This document shows, one piece after another, positions 5,365 through 12,110 of a stretch of 12,110 nucleotides of DNA. A program made the position numbers and the translations under genes. Under the pieces are notes generated by a model. It worked only from the letters and a program-made list of their open reading frames with translations, searched no databases and was not told the DNA's origin. The stretch lies in contig JBEKXE010000136.1 in NCBI GenBank assembly GCA_049512335.1, forward strand, positions 1 to 12,110, written 5' to 3'. This DNA is from Lustribacter sp049512335. Its GTDB lineage: Bacteria; Vulcanimicrobiota; Vulcanimicrobiia; Vulcanimicrobiales; Vulcanimicrobiaceae. Position 1 is the first letter of the stretch. Every line of letters begins with the position of its first letter.

Positions 5365-5865
5365 ATGCGAGCCACGCGCGCCGTCGCCTTGGTCCTATTG
5401 TTGGTTGCCGTTGCGGCCGCCTCATGGTGGTTCTTCGGCCGGCATACAAGCGGCCCGAGTTCCGTTGTCGTCTACTACGTCAAGGTCGCCGACGGGACGA
5501 CCACCGTCCCGTGGACGGTGTCGCTCGGCCCGGCACGCGACCCGCGCTCGGTTGCCTTTTACGCGGCCGTTCAGGCGGTTGCAGGCCCTCCGGCCGGCGT
5601 CGAGGCGGTCCGCTTTCCGAGCGGCACCACCGTTGAATCGGTGACCTTGGACGGGTCGACGGCCGACGTCGACCTCTCCAAAGACGTTGGGGCCCACGTT
5701 GAGGGCAGCTTCAACGAGGCCGCCGAGTTCAAGGCGCTGGTGTACACGCTGACGGCCCTGCCCGGTATAACGTCCGTGCGCGTGAGCGTTGCGGGCGAGC
5801 GGCTCGCGACGCTCCCCGGAGGTCATCTCGAACTCGATGAACCGCTTTCGCGTCAAAGTTTTTAG
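5365..5865 (+). CDS. Membrane-anchored GerMN-domain protein
   Basis: This is a 166-residue protein with a single N-terminal hydrophobic segment (about residues 6-24, ending in SWWFFG) and no lipobox cysteine. It is therefore probably an uncleaved inner-membrane anchor with the rest outside the cytoplasm. Residues 34-145 match the GerMN domain: a YYVK strand, then AVRFPSGTTVESVTLDGS, DVDLS, and the final ALVYTLTALPGITSVRV with GER. GerMN domains occur in the GerM protein of Bacillus sporulation and in many non-sporulating bacteria, often beside cell-wall amidases and glutamate racemase. They are thought to be protein or wall-interaction modules with no known catalytic activity. The ATG has a GGAG site at 5353-5356, 8 nt upstream. 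Its 3' end overlaps the amidase gene by 29 bp, which supports one transcript and joint function in peptidoglycan processing. Confidence 0.88.
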   Translation: MRATRAVALVLLLVAVAAASWWFFGRHTSGPSSVVVYYVKVADGTTTVPWTVSLGPARDPRSVAFYAAVQAVAGPPAGVEAVRFPSGTTVESVTLDGSTADVDLSKDVGAHVEGSFNEAAEFKALVYTLTALPGITSVRVSVAGERLATLPGGHLELDEPLSRQSF

Positions 5866-7873
5866 CGCGGTAGCGGCGCTCGCCGTCGCGCTCGCCGCCC
5901 TGGTGCCCGCCGCCGCGCAAGACACGCCCAGTTTCAACACCGCCAACTTCTGGTTCGCCGGAACCCGCCTGATCTTCGAGCGCGCGATTCCGCTCGACGG
6001 CGATGTCGCCGTGTCGATCCGCGATGCGGGGTTGCAACGGTTCCTGGCCAAGCTCGGCGCGACGGTCGCCTATCAGCCGCAGCAGCGCTATGTGGTGGTG
6101 ACGGCCCCCGACCACCGCACGATCACGTTTACGGTCGGTTCGGCACAGTACAGCGCCGGCGGGGTCGCGGCGCGCGCGAGCTTCGCCCCGTTCGTCGACG
6201 GCACCGAGCCGATCTTGCCGCTGTTCGCGCTCGCGCATGCGCTCTACGTCGAGCCGGTCGCGGGCGCCGGCGAGACGATCCTGCAACCGCAAATCGGCGC
6301 GCTGGACATTCGCACCCAAGCCGGGCACACGACCCTCGTGATCCGCGGCGCGACCGCGCTGGCGTATGTGAAACGCATCGAGACGCCGACGCATGTCGAG
6401 TTCGCCTTCGCGGGGCTGGCCTCGACCCTCGACGGTACCCACCGCCTCGGCGACGGGACGACCGCCACGATCACGACCGGCGGCATACCGCGCAACCCGA
6501 CGACGATCGTCGCGCTCGACGGACCGCGCGGCCTCAGCTACGAGCTGACCCCGCCGGCCTCACCCTACGAGCTCGCACTGACCGTCGGCACCGACGTCGC
6601 GGGCGCGGGGGGCGTGGCGGTCAACCCACCCGCTGCGACGGTGCCGAACCCGCCGGTGGCCGCACCGCTCGCGGCGCCGCCGGCCGCACCGACGCCGTCG
6701 TATGCCGCGCCCTACGCGCCGCCGACGCAGTCGCTCGCTGCCGTTCCGCAGCCCTCGGCGCAGCCCGACGGGAACGGCGCGCTACCCGCGCCGACCGGGC
6801 CGGCCGTCGTCACCGCGATCACCCTGCAGCCGGCCGGCGACGGGCTGACGATCCACGTCGCGCTGACCGGCAGCGCGCCGTACGAGTGGCACCGGCTGGC
6901 CGACCAGCGCTGGTACATCGATCTCCAGAACACGACGTTGCCTGACGCCGGACGCGACGAACGGCCGGCGGTGGCGGCGGTGGACAGCGTGCGCATCCGC
7001 CAGATCGGCACACCCGACCAGCCCGTCGTGCGCATCGCGCTGACGCTGCGCGGTGAGAAAGCCGTCGACGTCGCGCTGACGCCCGACGGCCTCTCGATCG
7101 CGGCCACCAACGTCGACGCGATCGCGGCCGTGAAATCCGGCACCGGTCGCTTCGGATCCGCGGCGATCGGAGATCCCTCGGCGGCCACGCCGTTCCCGCT
7201 GGCGGCTGCATCGCCGGCCGCGTTGCCCACGGCGTGGAAGTTCGGCGGTGGCTCGCGCACGATCGTGCTCGACCCCGGTCACGGCGGCGACGACTTCGGC
7301 ACGTCCCACAACGGGCTGGTCGAAAAGAACCTCACCCTCGACATCGCGCGCCGGCTGCGCGCGCTGTTGATCGCTGCCGGCTGGAACGTCCAGATGACGC
7401 GTGATTCCGACATCGATCCGGTGTCGGCCGCCAACCTCGCCGCGATGCGCGCCGACGGCAAGCCCAACCCGGACGACCGCGCCTACCTGCAGACACGCTG
7501 CGACGTCGCCAACTCGATCAACGCGCGGCTGTTCATCAGCATCCACGTGAACTATTCCGACAGCTCGAGCGTCAGCGGAACGACGTTCTACTGGTACAAA
7601 CCCGACTCCGAGACGTTCGCGCAAACGCTCGAAAAAGCCGTGATTCCGGTCGCCGGAACCAACGATCAAGGCCCGCGCCACGAGAACTTCTACGTCATCC
7701 GTCACACGACGATGCCGTCGGTCCTGATCGAAACGGCGTTCATCTCGAACCCGCGCGACGCGGCGATGCTGCGCACGCCGGCCTTCTTGCAGAACATGGC
7801 GCAGGGCATCGCCAACGGCGTGAAAGCCTACGCCGGCGCGCCGGCGGCGCAAACGTCCCGAGTCGATCAGTGA
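5837..7873 (+). CDS. N-acetylmuramoyl-L-alanine amidase, secreted, AMIN plus Amidase_3
   Basis: This is a 678-residue exported, zinc-dependent amidase that cleaves the bond between muramic acid and the stem peptide. A signal peptide spans residues 1-27 (basic start, AALAVALAALVPAAA core). Two short stalk-like repeats resembling copper-amine-oxidase N-terminal domains lie at about 38-105 and 116-161. A degenerate AMIN-like beta domain (164-251), a Pro/Ala-rich linker (257-322) and a second AMIN domain (324-428) follow. The catalytic Amidase_3 domain is at 474-668, with zinc ligands His482 (LDPGHGG), Glu496 (LVEKNL) and His570 (SIHVN) and catalytic Glu632 (LIETAFISN), all present. The chosen start, ATG 5837, puts the signal peptide at the N-terminus; an upstream extension in the same frame would bury it. 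GGAGG at 5818-5822 is 14 nt away, rather far. AMIN domains localise such enzymes to the wall or septum. Confidence 0.93.
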   Translation: MNRFRVKVFSAVAALAVALAALVPAAAQDTPSFNTANFWFAGTRLIFERAIPLDGDVAVSIRDAGLQRFLAKLGATVAYQPQQRYVVVTAPDHRTITFTVGSAQYSAGGVAARASFAPFVDGTEPILPLFALAHALYVEPVAGAGETILQPQIGALDIRTQAGHTTLVIRGATALAYVKRIETPTHVEFAFAGLASTLDGTHRLGDGTTATITTGGIPRNPTTIVALDGPRGLSYELTPPASPYELALTVGTDVAGAGGVAVNPPAATVPNPPVAAPLAAPPAAPTPSYAAPYAPPTQSLAAVPQPSAQPDGNGALPAPTGPAVVTAITLQPAGDGLTIHVALTGSAPYEWHRLADQRWYIDLQNTTLPDAGRDERPAVAAVDSVRIRQIGTPDQPVVRIALTLRGEKAVDVALTPDGLSIAATNVDAIAAVKSGTGRFGSAAIGDPSAATPFPLAAASPAALPTAWKFGGGSRTIVLDPGHGGDDFGTSHNGLVEKNLTLDIARRLRALLIAAGWNVQMTRDSDIDPVSAANLAAMRADGKPNPDDRAYLQTRCDVANSINARLFISIHVNYSDSSSVSGTTFYWYKPDSETFAQTLEKAVIPVAGTNDQGPRHENFYVIRHTTMPSVLIETAFISNPRDAAMLRTPAFLQNMAQGIANGVKAYAGAPAAQTSRVDQ

Positions 7874-8634
7874 TCGGCGTCTACGACTCCGGACTCGGCG
7901 GCTTGACCGTGCTCGCGGCGCTGCGCGCGGCCGGCATCGACGCCGACATCGTCTACTTCGCCGATCAGGCGCACGTGCCGTACGGCGAGCGCACCGATGC
8001 GGATCTGCACGGGCTGCTGACCGCTAACCTCAAGTGGCTCGGGGAACACGGCGCCGAGCTGGTCGTGATGGGCTGCAACACCTCGTGCGCCGTCGCCAGC
8101 CGGCTCGGCTGGCCGGCGACGGAGTTCCGCCGGCCGATCCAAGACCTGATCGCCAACTGCGCGCGCTCCTTCGCCGGCACCGCGTTTCGGCGCGTCGCGG
8201 TTATCGCGACGCCGGCCACCGTGCGCAGTCACGCCTATGCGCGCGCGATCGCTGCGGTCGCGCCGCAGATCGAGATCGTCGAGGTGGCGGCGCCGCTGCT
8301 CGTGCCGCTGGTCGAAGCGGGAGAGAGCGAGGGCGAGCGCGCGCGCGCTGCGGTACGCGACGTGGTGGCCGAACTGCCGGACGGGGTCGACGCGATCGTG
8401 TACGGCTGCACGCACTACCCGTTGCTCGACGCCCACTTCGCCGCCGCATTACCGGCGGCGGCGCGGATCGATCCGGCGCGCGAACAAGCGCGCGCCGTGC
8501 TGGCGCTCGGGCTGCCGCCCGGCAACGGCACGACGCTCTACGTCACCAACGGCGACGTGACGAAATTCGAGCGCAACGTACGCAAATGGACCGGCGATCG
8601 CGCCGGCCGCGTCACCGCGCTCGAGATCAGATGA
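7870..8634 (+). CDS. murI: Glutamate racemase
   Basis: This is a 254-residue cytoplasmic enzyme that interconverts L- and D-glutamate without a cofactor and supplies D-glutamate for the peptidoglycan stem peptide. The key motifs are YDSGLGGLTV (5-14; Asp6 and Ser7 bind substrate), HVPYGER (35-41), GCNT (68-71) with catalytic Cys69, and YGCTHYPLL (178-186) with the second catalytic Cys180 and His182. The length is normal for MurI. The GTG start at 7870 overlaps the amidase stop as GTGA, so its translation is coupled to that of the amidase. The GerMN-amidase-MurI trio forms a coherent wall-metabolism operon. Its stop codon overlaps the end of the convergent PAP2-like gene by 8 bp. An additional Cys73 follows the active-site loop (NTSCA). 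Confidence 0.95.
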   Translation: MIGVYDSGLGGLTVLAALRAAGIDADIVYFADQAHVPYGERTDADLHGLLTANLKWLGEHGAELVVMGCNTSCAVASRLGWPATEFRRPIQDLIANCARSFAGTAFRRVAVIATPATVRSHAYARAIAAVAPQIEIVEVAAPLLVPLVEAGESEGERARAAVRDVVAELPDGVDAIVYGCTHYPLLDAHFAAALPAAARIDPAREQARAVLALGLPPGNGTTLYVTNGDVTKFERNVRKWTGDRAGRVTALEIR

Positions 8635-9265
8635 CGTGGAAGAGGCGGAAGACCGTGAGCGTCGATACGGTCGCGAGACCGACGCCGGCAATCACCTGTA
8701 AGGGCGTGTGGGCGCGCAGGTAGACGCGCGACCAGCACACGATCGGGATCAGGATCAAGAACGGCGCCGGGCGCGGGCCGTAGATGACGCACAGCGCGAT
8801 CAGCGGCGCGGTGATGCCCAGCGCGTGGGTGGAGATCTTCCAGTAGCGCGTGATCCACTGCACGACGAGCGAGGACACCGCGTAGCCGGCCATCGAGGCG
8901 GTGATGATCGCCGGCGCGCCGATCAGCCACAGATCGATCGTGCCCAGCACGAAGAAGATCACGAACACCACGAAGACCTGCTCGCGTTCCTCGCGCTTGG
9001 ACATGTCGAGATCGGCAATGCGGTCGGTCGCGTAGAGCCAGAAGACGTACAGCATCGGCCCGATCGAGGTGAAGAACGCGCTATTGCCCAGCAGCACCCA
9101 GAAGTCGGAGTTGGTCCGCGACCGGGCGCCTGCCAAAATGATGAACAGCAGGAGTGAGGTCAAAAACGGGTTGCAGACCGTCGAGAAGATGCGCGCGACG
9201 TCGGTCCAGACGCGGGCCCGAACGCGGAGCGGGATCGGCGGCGGTACCCCGGCCGGAGCTTGCAC
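8627..9265 (-). CDS. PAP2-like integral membrane phosphatase homologue
   Basis: This is a 212-residue protein with about six transmembrane helices (roughly 33-46, 62-80, 96-116, 118-137, 150-162 and 168-178 running into 189-208). The C-terminal half carries degenerate type-2 phosphatidic acid phosphatase motifs: ISTH (144-147) in place of PSGH, and SRVYLRAHTPLQVIAG (179-194) in place of SRxxxxxHxxxDxxxG. Arg180 and His186 are kept, but the usual Asp is Gln190. A loop IADLDMSKREERE (83-95) sits where motif 1 (KxxxxxxRP) would be. Family membership is fairly likely, but phosphatase activity is not assured; undecaprenyl or lipid phosphates would be the natural substrates. The GTG at 9265 was chosen because an open frame continues far back antisense to dxs without protein-like content. 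The start has no strong ribosome-binding site and lies 33 nt from the dxs start. Confidence 0.72.
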   Translation of the reverse strand: MQAPAGVPPPIPLRVRARVWTDVARIFSTVCNPFLTSLLLFIILAGARSRTNSDFWVLLGNSAFFTSIGPMLYVFWLYATDRIADLDMSKREEREQVFVVFVIFFVLGTIDLWLIGAPAIITASMAGYAVSSLVVQWITRYWKISTHALGITAPLIALCVIYGPRPAPFLILIPIVCWSRVYLRAHTPLQVIAGVGLATVSTLTVFRLFHVI

Positions 9266-9298
9266 GGGCTTCGCGTTCGCGGCGTCGAAAAGCGGTCC

Positions 9299-11191
9299 AT
9301 GCTCGAACGTCTGGGGACGCCCGCCGATCTGACCGGCCTGAGCCGCACGGAGATCGACCAGCTCGCCAAAGAAATCCGCAACGTCCTCATCCAGGTCTGT
9401 GCCGTGAACGGCGGCCACCTTGCGCCGAACCTGGGCGTCGTCGAGCTGACGATGGCCTTGCACCGCGTGCTCGACATGCGCTCGGACAAAGTGGTCTGGG
9501 ACGTCAGCCACCAATCGTACGTGCACAAGATGCTGACCGGCCGGGCCGAGCGGATCGACACGCTGCGGCAGGGCGGCGGCGTCTCGGGCTTCGCGATGCG
9601 CAGCGAATCGGAGTTCGACGCGTTCGGGGCCGGTCACGCCTCGACGTCGATCTCGGCGGCGCTCGGCATGGCGACGGCGCGCGACCTGCGCGGCGGCAAG
9701 GAAACGGTCGTCGCCGTCATCGGCGACGGCGCGCTGACCGGCGGCCTGGCCTACGAAGCGATCAACAACGCCGGGCCGATGAAGACCAATTTCATCGTGA
9801 TCCTCAACGACAACGAGATGTCGATCGCGCCCAACGTGGGCTCGATCGCGTCGTATCTGTCGGTGCTGCGCACCAAGCCGTGGTCGACCAACGCGCGCGA
9901 GCTCATGAAGGACGTGCTCGGCCACGTCCCGTTCGGCGGCACCGCGCGCCACGCGTTCTCCTCGGCCGAAACCGCGGCCATGAAGTTCGTCTCGCCCGAA
10001 GGCAAGACGGCGGTGATCTTCGAGGAGATGGGCTTCCGCTACATCGGCCCCATCGACGGCCACGATTACGACGCGCTGTGCGACATCATCTCGAACGCGC
10101 GCCGCATTCCGGGCCCCGTGCTCTTGCACGTCCGCACGGTCAAGGGCAAGGGCTTCGAGCCGGCCGAGAGCGATGCGCGCACCTTCCACGGCGTGGGGCC
10201 GAACGTCTATTCCCCCGATGAGGGAAAACTCGAGAAGAAGAGCGGGCGGCCGACGTTCGCCCAAGCCTTCACCGACGCGCTGATCGCCGTCGCGGCGCGC
10301 GACGAGCGGGTCATCGGCATCACCGCCGCGATGCCCGACGGCACGGGATTGACGAAGTTTGCGAAGGCGTTCCCGGCCCGCTATTTCGACGTCGGCATCG
10401 CCGAAGCGCACGCGGTGTGCTTCGCCGCCGGCGCGTCGACCAGCAACATCAAACCGGTGTGCGCGATCTACTCGACGTTCTTGCAACGCGCCTACGATCA
10501 GGTCGTGCACGACGTGGCCGTGCAGAATCTGCCGGTCGTGTTCGCGCTCGACCGGGCCGGATTCGTCGGCGACGACGGTCCGACGCACATGGGGCTCTAC
10601 GACATCGCCTACTTGCGTACGTTGCCGAACATGACGCTGATGGCACCGCGCAACGAAGCCGAGATCACGCCGATGCTCGACGCGGCGCTGGCGCTCGACG
10701 GGCCGGCCGCGCTCCGCTATCCGCGCGGGAGCTCGAGCGGCCGCTGGGACGAGCCGCTGGCACCGCTCGTCGTCGGTCGCGCCGAGGTCATGCGCCGGGG
10801 GCACGGCGTCGCGATCCTGGCGCTGGGCATCACGGTCGATGCGGCCCTCGATGCCTACCAGTTGCTCGACGACGATCAGAAGCCGACGGTAGTGAACATG
10901 CGGTTCGTGAAACCGCTCGATGAGAACCTGATCCTCGAGTTGGCCGAAACGCACTCCCGTTTCATCACGCTGGAAGAGCACTCGTTGGCCGGCGGCTTCG
11001 GCTCGGCGGTCGTCGAGTTCCTCAACGACCGCGGGATCGCGCTGCCGGTCGAACGCATCGGCGTCCCCAACGTGCTGGTCCACCACGCCAAGCCCGAAGC
11101 GCAGCGCGCGCAATTCGGGTTGACCGGCGAACACGTCGCCGCTCGGGTCAATGCCTTGCGCGACAAGGTTCGTCCGGGCGCCGGGGCGTAG
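9299..11191 (+). CDS. dxs: 1-deoxy-D-xylulose-5-phosphate synthase
   Basis: This is a 630-residue thiamin-diphosphate enzyme that condenses pyruvate and glyceraldehyde 3-phosphate, the first and rate-setting step of the MEP isoprenoid pathway. It shows GGHLAPNLG with His40 (His49 in E. coli), GHASTSISAALG, the ThDP/Mg motif GDGALTGG (142-149) with LNDNEMSI (169-176), YIGPIDGHD, and DVGIAEAHA with Glu369, which corresponds to the essential E. coli Glu370. DRAGFVGDDGPTHMGLYD follows in the pyrimidine-binding domain, and a C-terminal transketolase domain runs to GEHVAARV. The residue after GIAE is Ala where Gln is usual. The ATG at 9299 was chosen because MLERLGTPADL aligns with normal Dxs starts; TTG 9260 in the same frame is an alternative. 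Neither has a strong ribosome-binding site. secG follows 11 nt downstream, so the two are probably co-transcribed. Confidence 0.96.
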   Translation: MLERLGTPADLTGLSRTEIDQLAKEIRNVLIQVCAVNGGHLAPNLGVVELTMALHRVLDMRSDKVVWDVSHQSYVHKMLTGRAERIDTLRQGGGVSGFAMRSESEFDAFGAGHASTSISAALGMATARDLRGGKETVVAVIGDGALTGGLAYEAINNAGPMKTNFIVILNDNEMSIAPNVGSIASYLSVLRTKPWSTNARELMKDVLGHVPFGGTARHAFSSAETAAMKFVSPEGKTAVIFEEMGFRYIGPIDGHDYDALCDIISNARRIPGPVLLHVRTVKGKGFEPAESDARTFHGVGPNVYSPDEGKLEKKSGRPTFAQAFTDALIAVAARDERVIGITAAMPDGTGLTKFAKAFPARYFDVGIAEAHAVCFAAGASTSNIKPVCAIYSTFLQRAYDQVVHDVAVQNLPVVFALDRAGFVGDDGPTHMGLYDIAYLRTLPNMTLMAPRNEAEITPMLDAALALDGPAALRYPRGSSSGRWDEPLAPLVVGRAEVMRRGHGVAILALGITVDAALDAYQLLDDDQKPTVVNMRFVKPLDENLILELAETHSRFITLEEHSLAGGFGSAVVEFLNDRGIALPVERIGVPNVLVHHAKPEAQRAQFGLTGEHVAARVNALRDKVRPGAGA

Positions 11192-11202
11192 TCGACGGGT
11201 CG

Positions 11203-11601
11203 ATGTTTACCGCACTTTTGGCCGCCGTCACGGCGGCCGCCAAGGCGCCTGCCGCCACCACCAAGCTGACCCAGCAACAGCTCCAGCAGATCCAGCAGCA
11301 GCTGCAGCAGCAAGCAGCCCAGCAGAACCTCGTGGTCCAGCCCCATTCTCCCCTGGCGCTGCACGCGCCGTGGTTGACGCATACGCTGGCCGGCCTCTTC
11401 ATCGTCGCGGCGATCTCGATGATCGGCCTGCTTGCGGTGCAGACGACGAAGCAAGAGGGCCTCTCCGGCACGATCGGCGGCCGCGTCGACTCGGCGTACC
11501 GCGGCCGGCTCGGATTCGAGGGTCAGATAGCGCGCGTCACCGGAATCGTCGCGATCACGTTCGTCGTCATCGCGACGTTAGTGTCCCTGACCGGAATTTA
11601 G
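11203..11601 (+). CDS. secG: Preprotein translocase subunit SecG-like, with Gln-rich insert
   Basis: This is a 132-residue protein with the two-helix SecG pattern. Helix 1 (about 60-80, LAGLFIVAAISMIGLLAVQ) is followed by the cytoplasmic loop KQEGLSGTIGG, which fits the K-x-x-G-L-[SG]-[GA]-x-[FI]-G-G signature of SecG, and then helix 2 (112-131). SecG is the small accessory subunit of the SecYEG protein-export channel. Typical SecG is 70-110 residues. The extra length here is an N-terminal segment: a hydrophobic start (MFTALLAAVTAAAKAPA) and a Gln-rich stretch (24-41) with LQQIQQQLQQQ periodicity. The ATG is 11 nt after dxs, with only a weak purine-rich site. Placement next to a metabolic gene is unremarkable because secG location varies. 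The family call rests on the loop motif and topology, so it is good but not certain. Confidence 0.78.
   Translation: MFTALLAAVTAAAKAPAATTKLTQQQLQQIQQQLQQQAAQQNLVVQPHSPLALHAPWLTHTLAGLFIVAAISMIGLLAVQTTKQEGLSGTIGGRVDSAYRGRLGFEGQIARVTGIVAITFVVIATLVSLTGI
11271..11328 (+). repeat. CAG-rich low-complexity coding repeat in secG
   Basis: This imperfect run of CAG/CAA/CTG/CTC codons within the secG-like gene encodes alternating Gln and Leu (TQQQLQQIQQQLQQQAAQQ). It is a degenerate trinucleotide-like repeat without a fixed unit or spacer, so it is not a CRISPR or VNTR array. Such tracts can change length by slippage; the encoded peptide is probably an amphipathic or coiled-coil segment. Confidence 0.7.
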
Positions 11602-11726
11602 ATAGCGGTGATGGAGCGAGCGCCGCGTGATCGTGACACGCTCCAAAAGTTCTTGCGAGCTCGGACTGGGGGCCCCGCGCCGAAGGCGTGGGGGGCGCGC
11701 AGCCTAGGGCGGAGCGCCTTTTAAAC
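11602..11726. other. Intergenic region with two inverted repeats after secG
   Basis: Just after secG, TGGAGCG (11612-11618) and CGCTCCA (11639-11645) form a perfect 7-bp inverted repeat around a 20-nt loop. Further on, CCCCGCGCC (11673-11681) and GGCGTGGGG (11685-11693) form a 9-bp stem with one G-T wobble and a GAA loop. Neither is followed by a T run, so neither is a standard intrinsic terminator, although either could stall polymerase or protect a 3' end. The segment from 11667 to 11700 is extremely G+C-rich. No tRNA or small open frame is convincing here. GGAG at 11711-11714 is 12 nt before the next ATG. Confidence 0.55.
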
Positions 11727-12110
11727 ATGCCTGTTCTCCAAGTTCGGGATCTGGCGACCACATTCAAGACCGAAGACGGGCTCGTTCGGGCGGTGAACGG
11801 GCTTTCGTTTTCGGTGGAGGCCGGCACGACGCTGGGCATCGTCGGCGAGTCGGGATCGGGGAAATCCGTCACCTCGCTGTCGATCATGCGCTTGATCCCG
11901 CAGCCGCCGGGGAAGATCGAGCGCGGCGAGGTGCTCTTCAACGGCCGGGATTTACTCACGTTGAGCGAGGCCGAGATGCGGAAGATTCGCGGCAAGGACA
12001 TCGCGATGATCTTCCAGGACCCGATGACCTCGCTGAACCCGGTGCTGACCGTCGGCGAGCAGATCGCCGAGGCCACGCGGCTGCATCTCGGTTACTCGAA
12101 AAAAGAAGCG
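11727..12110 (+). CDS. Oligopeptide/dipeptide ABC transporter ATP-binding protein, N-terminal part (partial)
   Basis: The first 128 codons of a DppD/OppD-type ATPase are present; the frame is open to the window edge and the family is normally about 320-340 residues. The N-terminus VLQVRDLATTFKTEDGLVRA followed by VNGLSFSVEAG is typical of peptide-importer ATPases. Walker A is GESGSGKS (40-47), and the Q-loop phrase MIFQDPMTSLNP (94-105, Gln97) is a signature of the oligopeptide/dipeptide/nickel subfamily. The LLTLSEAEMRKIRGKDIAMI stretch between them is also subfamily-typical. The start is ATG 11727; GGAG at 11711-11714 is 12 nt upstream, somewhat far. The first gene visible after secG, it probably begins a dpp/opp operon. 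The substrate is likely peptides, but it cannot be settled from the N-terminus alone. Confidence 0.92.
   Translation, partial: MPVLQVRDLATTFKTEDGLVRAVNGLSFSVEAGTTLGIVGESGSGKSVTSLSIMRLIPQPPGKIERGEVLFNGRDLLTLSEAEMRKIRGKDIAMIFQDPMTSLNPVLTVGEQIAEATRLHLGYSKKEA

Noticed and set aside
9270..11134. Very long open frame antisense to dxs, continuous with the PAP2-like gene
   Set aside because: The composition is Arg/His/Asp-rich and repetitive with no domain, as expected of the reverse strand of a high-G+C gene. dxs on the plus strand has all its motifs. Only the part below 9266 is protein-like.
11271..11328. CAG-rich tract considered as a CRISPR or tandem repeat array
   Set aside because: There are no repeat-spacer units; it is in-frame low-complexity coding sequence within a conserved gene.

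Overview
The window joins two kinds of DNA. The first ~570 bases are the 3' end of a respiratory complex I operon (nuoJ end, whole nuoK, first codons of nuoL) and are close to 50% G+C: I counted 56 G/C in the first 120 bases. From about 600 onward the sequence is much richer in G+C (49 of 60 at 2821-2880), with strong third-position G/C bias. nuoL breaks off after roughly 30 recognisable codons, and a short scrambled zone follows (about 560-690). That zone holds an antisense scrap resembling an SGNH/GDSL hydrolase and then the C-terminal end of a substrate-binding protein. It is either a real rearrangement or transfer boundary or, quite possibly, a metagenome assembly chimera. The nuo part reminds me of Acidobacteria. 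The high-G+C part could be from an uncultured GC-rich diderm phylum such as Eremiobacterota (WPS-2), but that is a weak impression and not a demonstration.

Layout of the high-G+C part: (i) 625-2565, the tail of a substrate-binding protein followed by an intact NitT/TauT-type ABC importer ATPase and permease with coupled translation. (ii) 2573-3847, a homoserine dehydrogenase gene without an ACT domain, preceded by a leader peptide rich in Ile, Met and Thr codons and by mutually exclusive antiterminator and terminator hairpins. This is a thr-operon-style attenuator. (iii) 3828-5147 on the minus strand, an unrecognised 439-residue, coiled-coil-rich protein with an acidic N-terminus. (iv) 5365-8634, a tightly packed cell-envelope operon: a membrane-anchored GerMN-domain protein, a secreted multidomain N-acetylmuramoyl-L-alanine amidase and glutamate racemase MurI. 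(v) 8627-9265 on the minus strand, a small PAP2-like integral membrane protein. (vi) 9299-11601, dxs (first step of the MEP isoprenoid pathway) followed 11 nt later by a secG-like gene with a glutamine-rich insert. (vii) 11727 to the window end, the start of an oligopeptide/dipeptide ABC transporter ATPase, cut by the window edge.

The most interesting system is the hom leader. Nine consecutive leader codons (Ile-Met-Thr-Thr-Thr-Ile-Met-Thr-Ile) specify only amino acids made downstream of homoserine. The Gly-Glu-Gly codons just after them are an exact 9-nt complement of the 5' arm of the terminator. The enzyme itself lacks the usual feedback-binding ACT domain, so control may rest largely on this RNA switch.

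The largest non-coding stretches are 2566-2767 (the attenuator region), 5148-5364 (intergenic between two divergent genes, with no convincing promoter) and 11602-11726 (stem-loops). No rRNA, tRNA, CRISPR array, insertion sequence or replication origin was seen.
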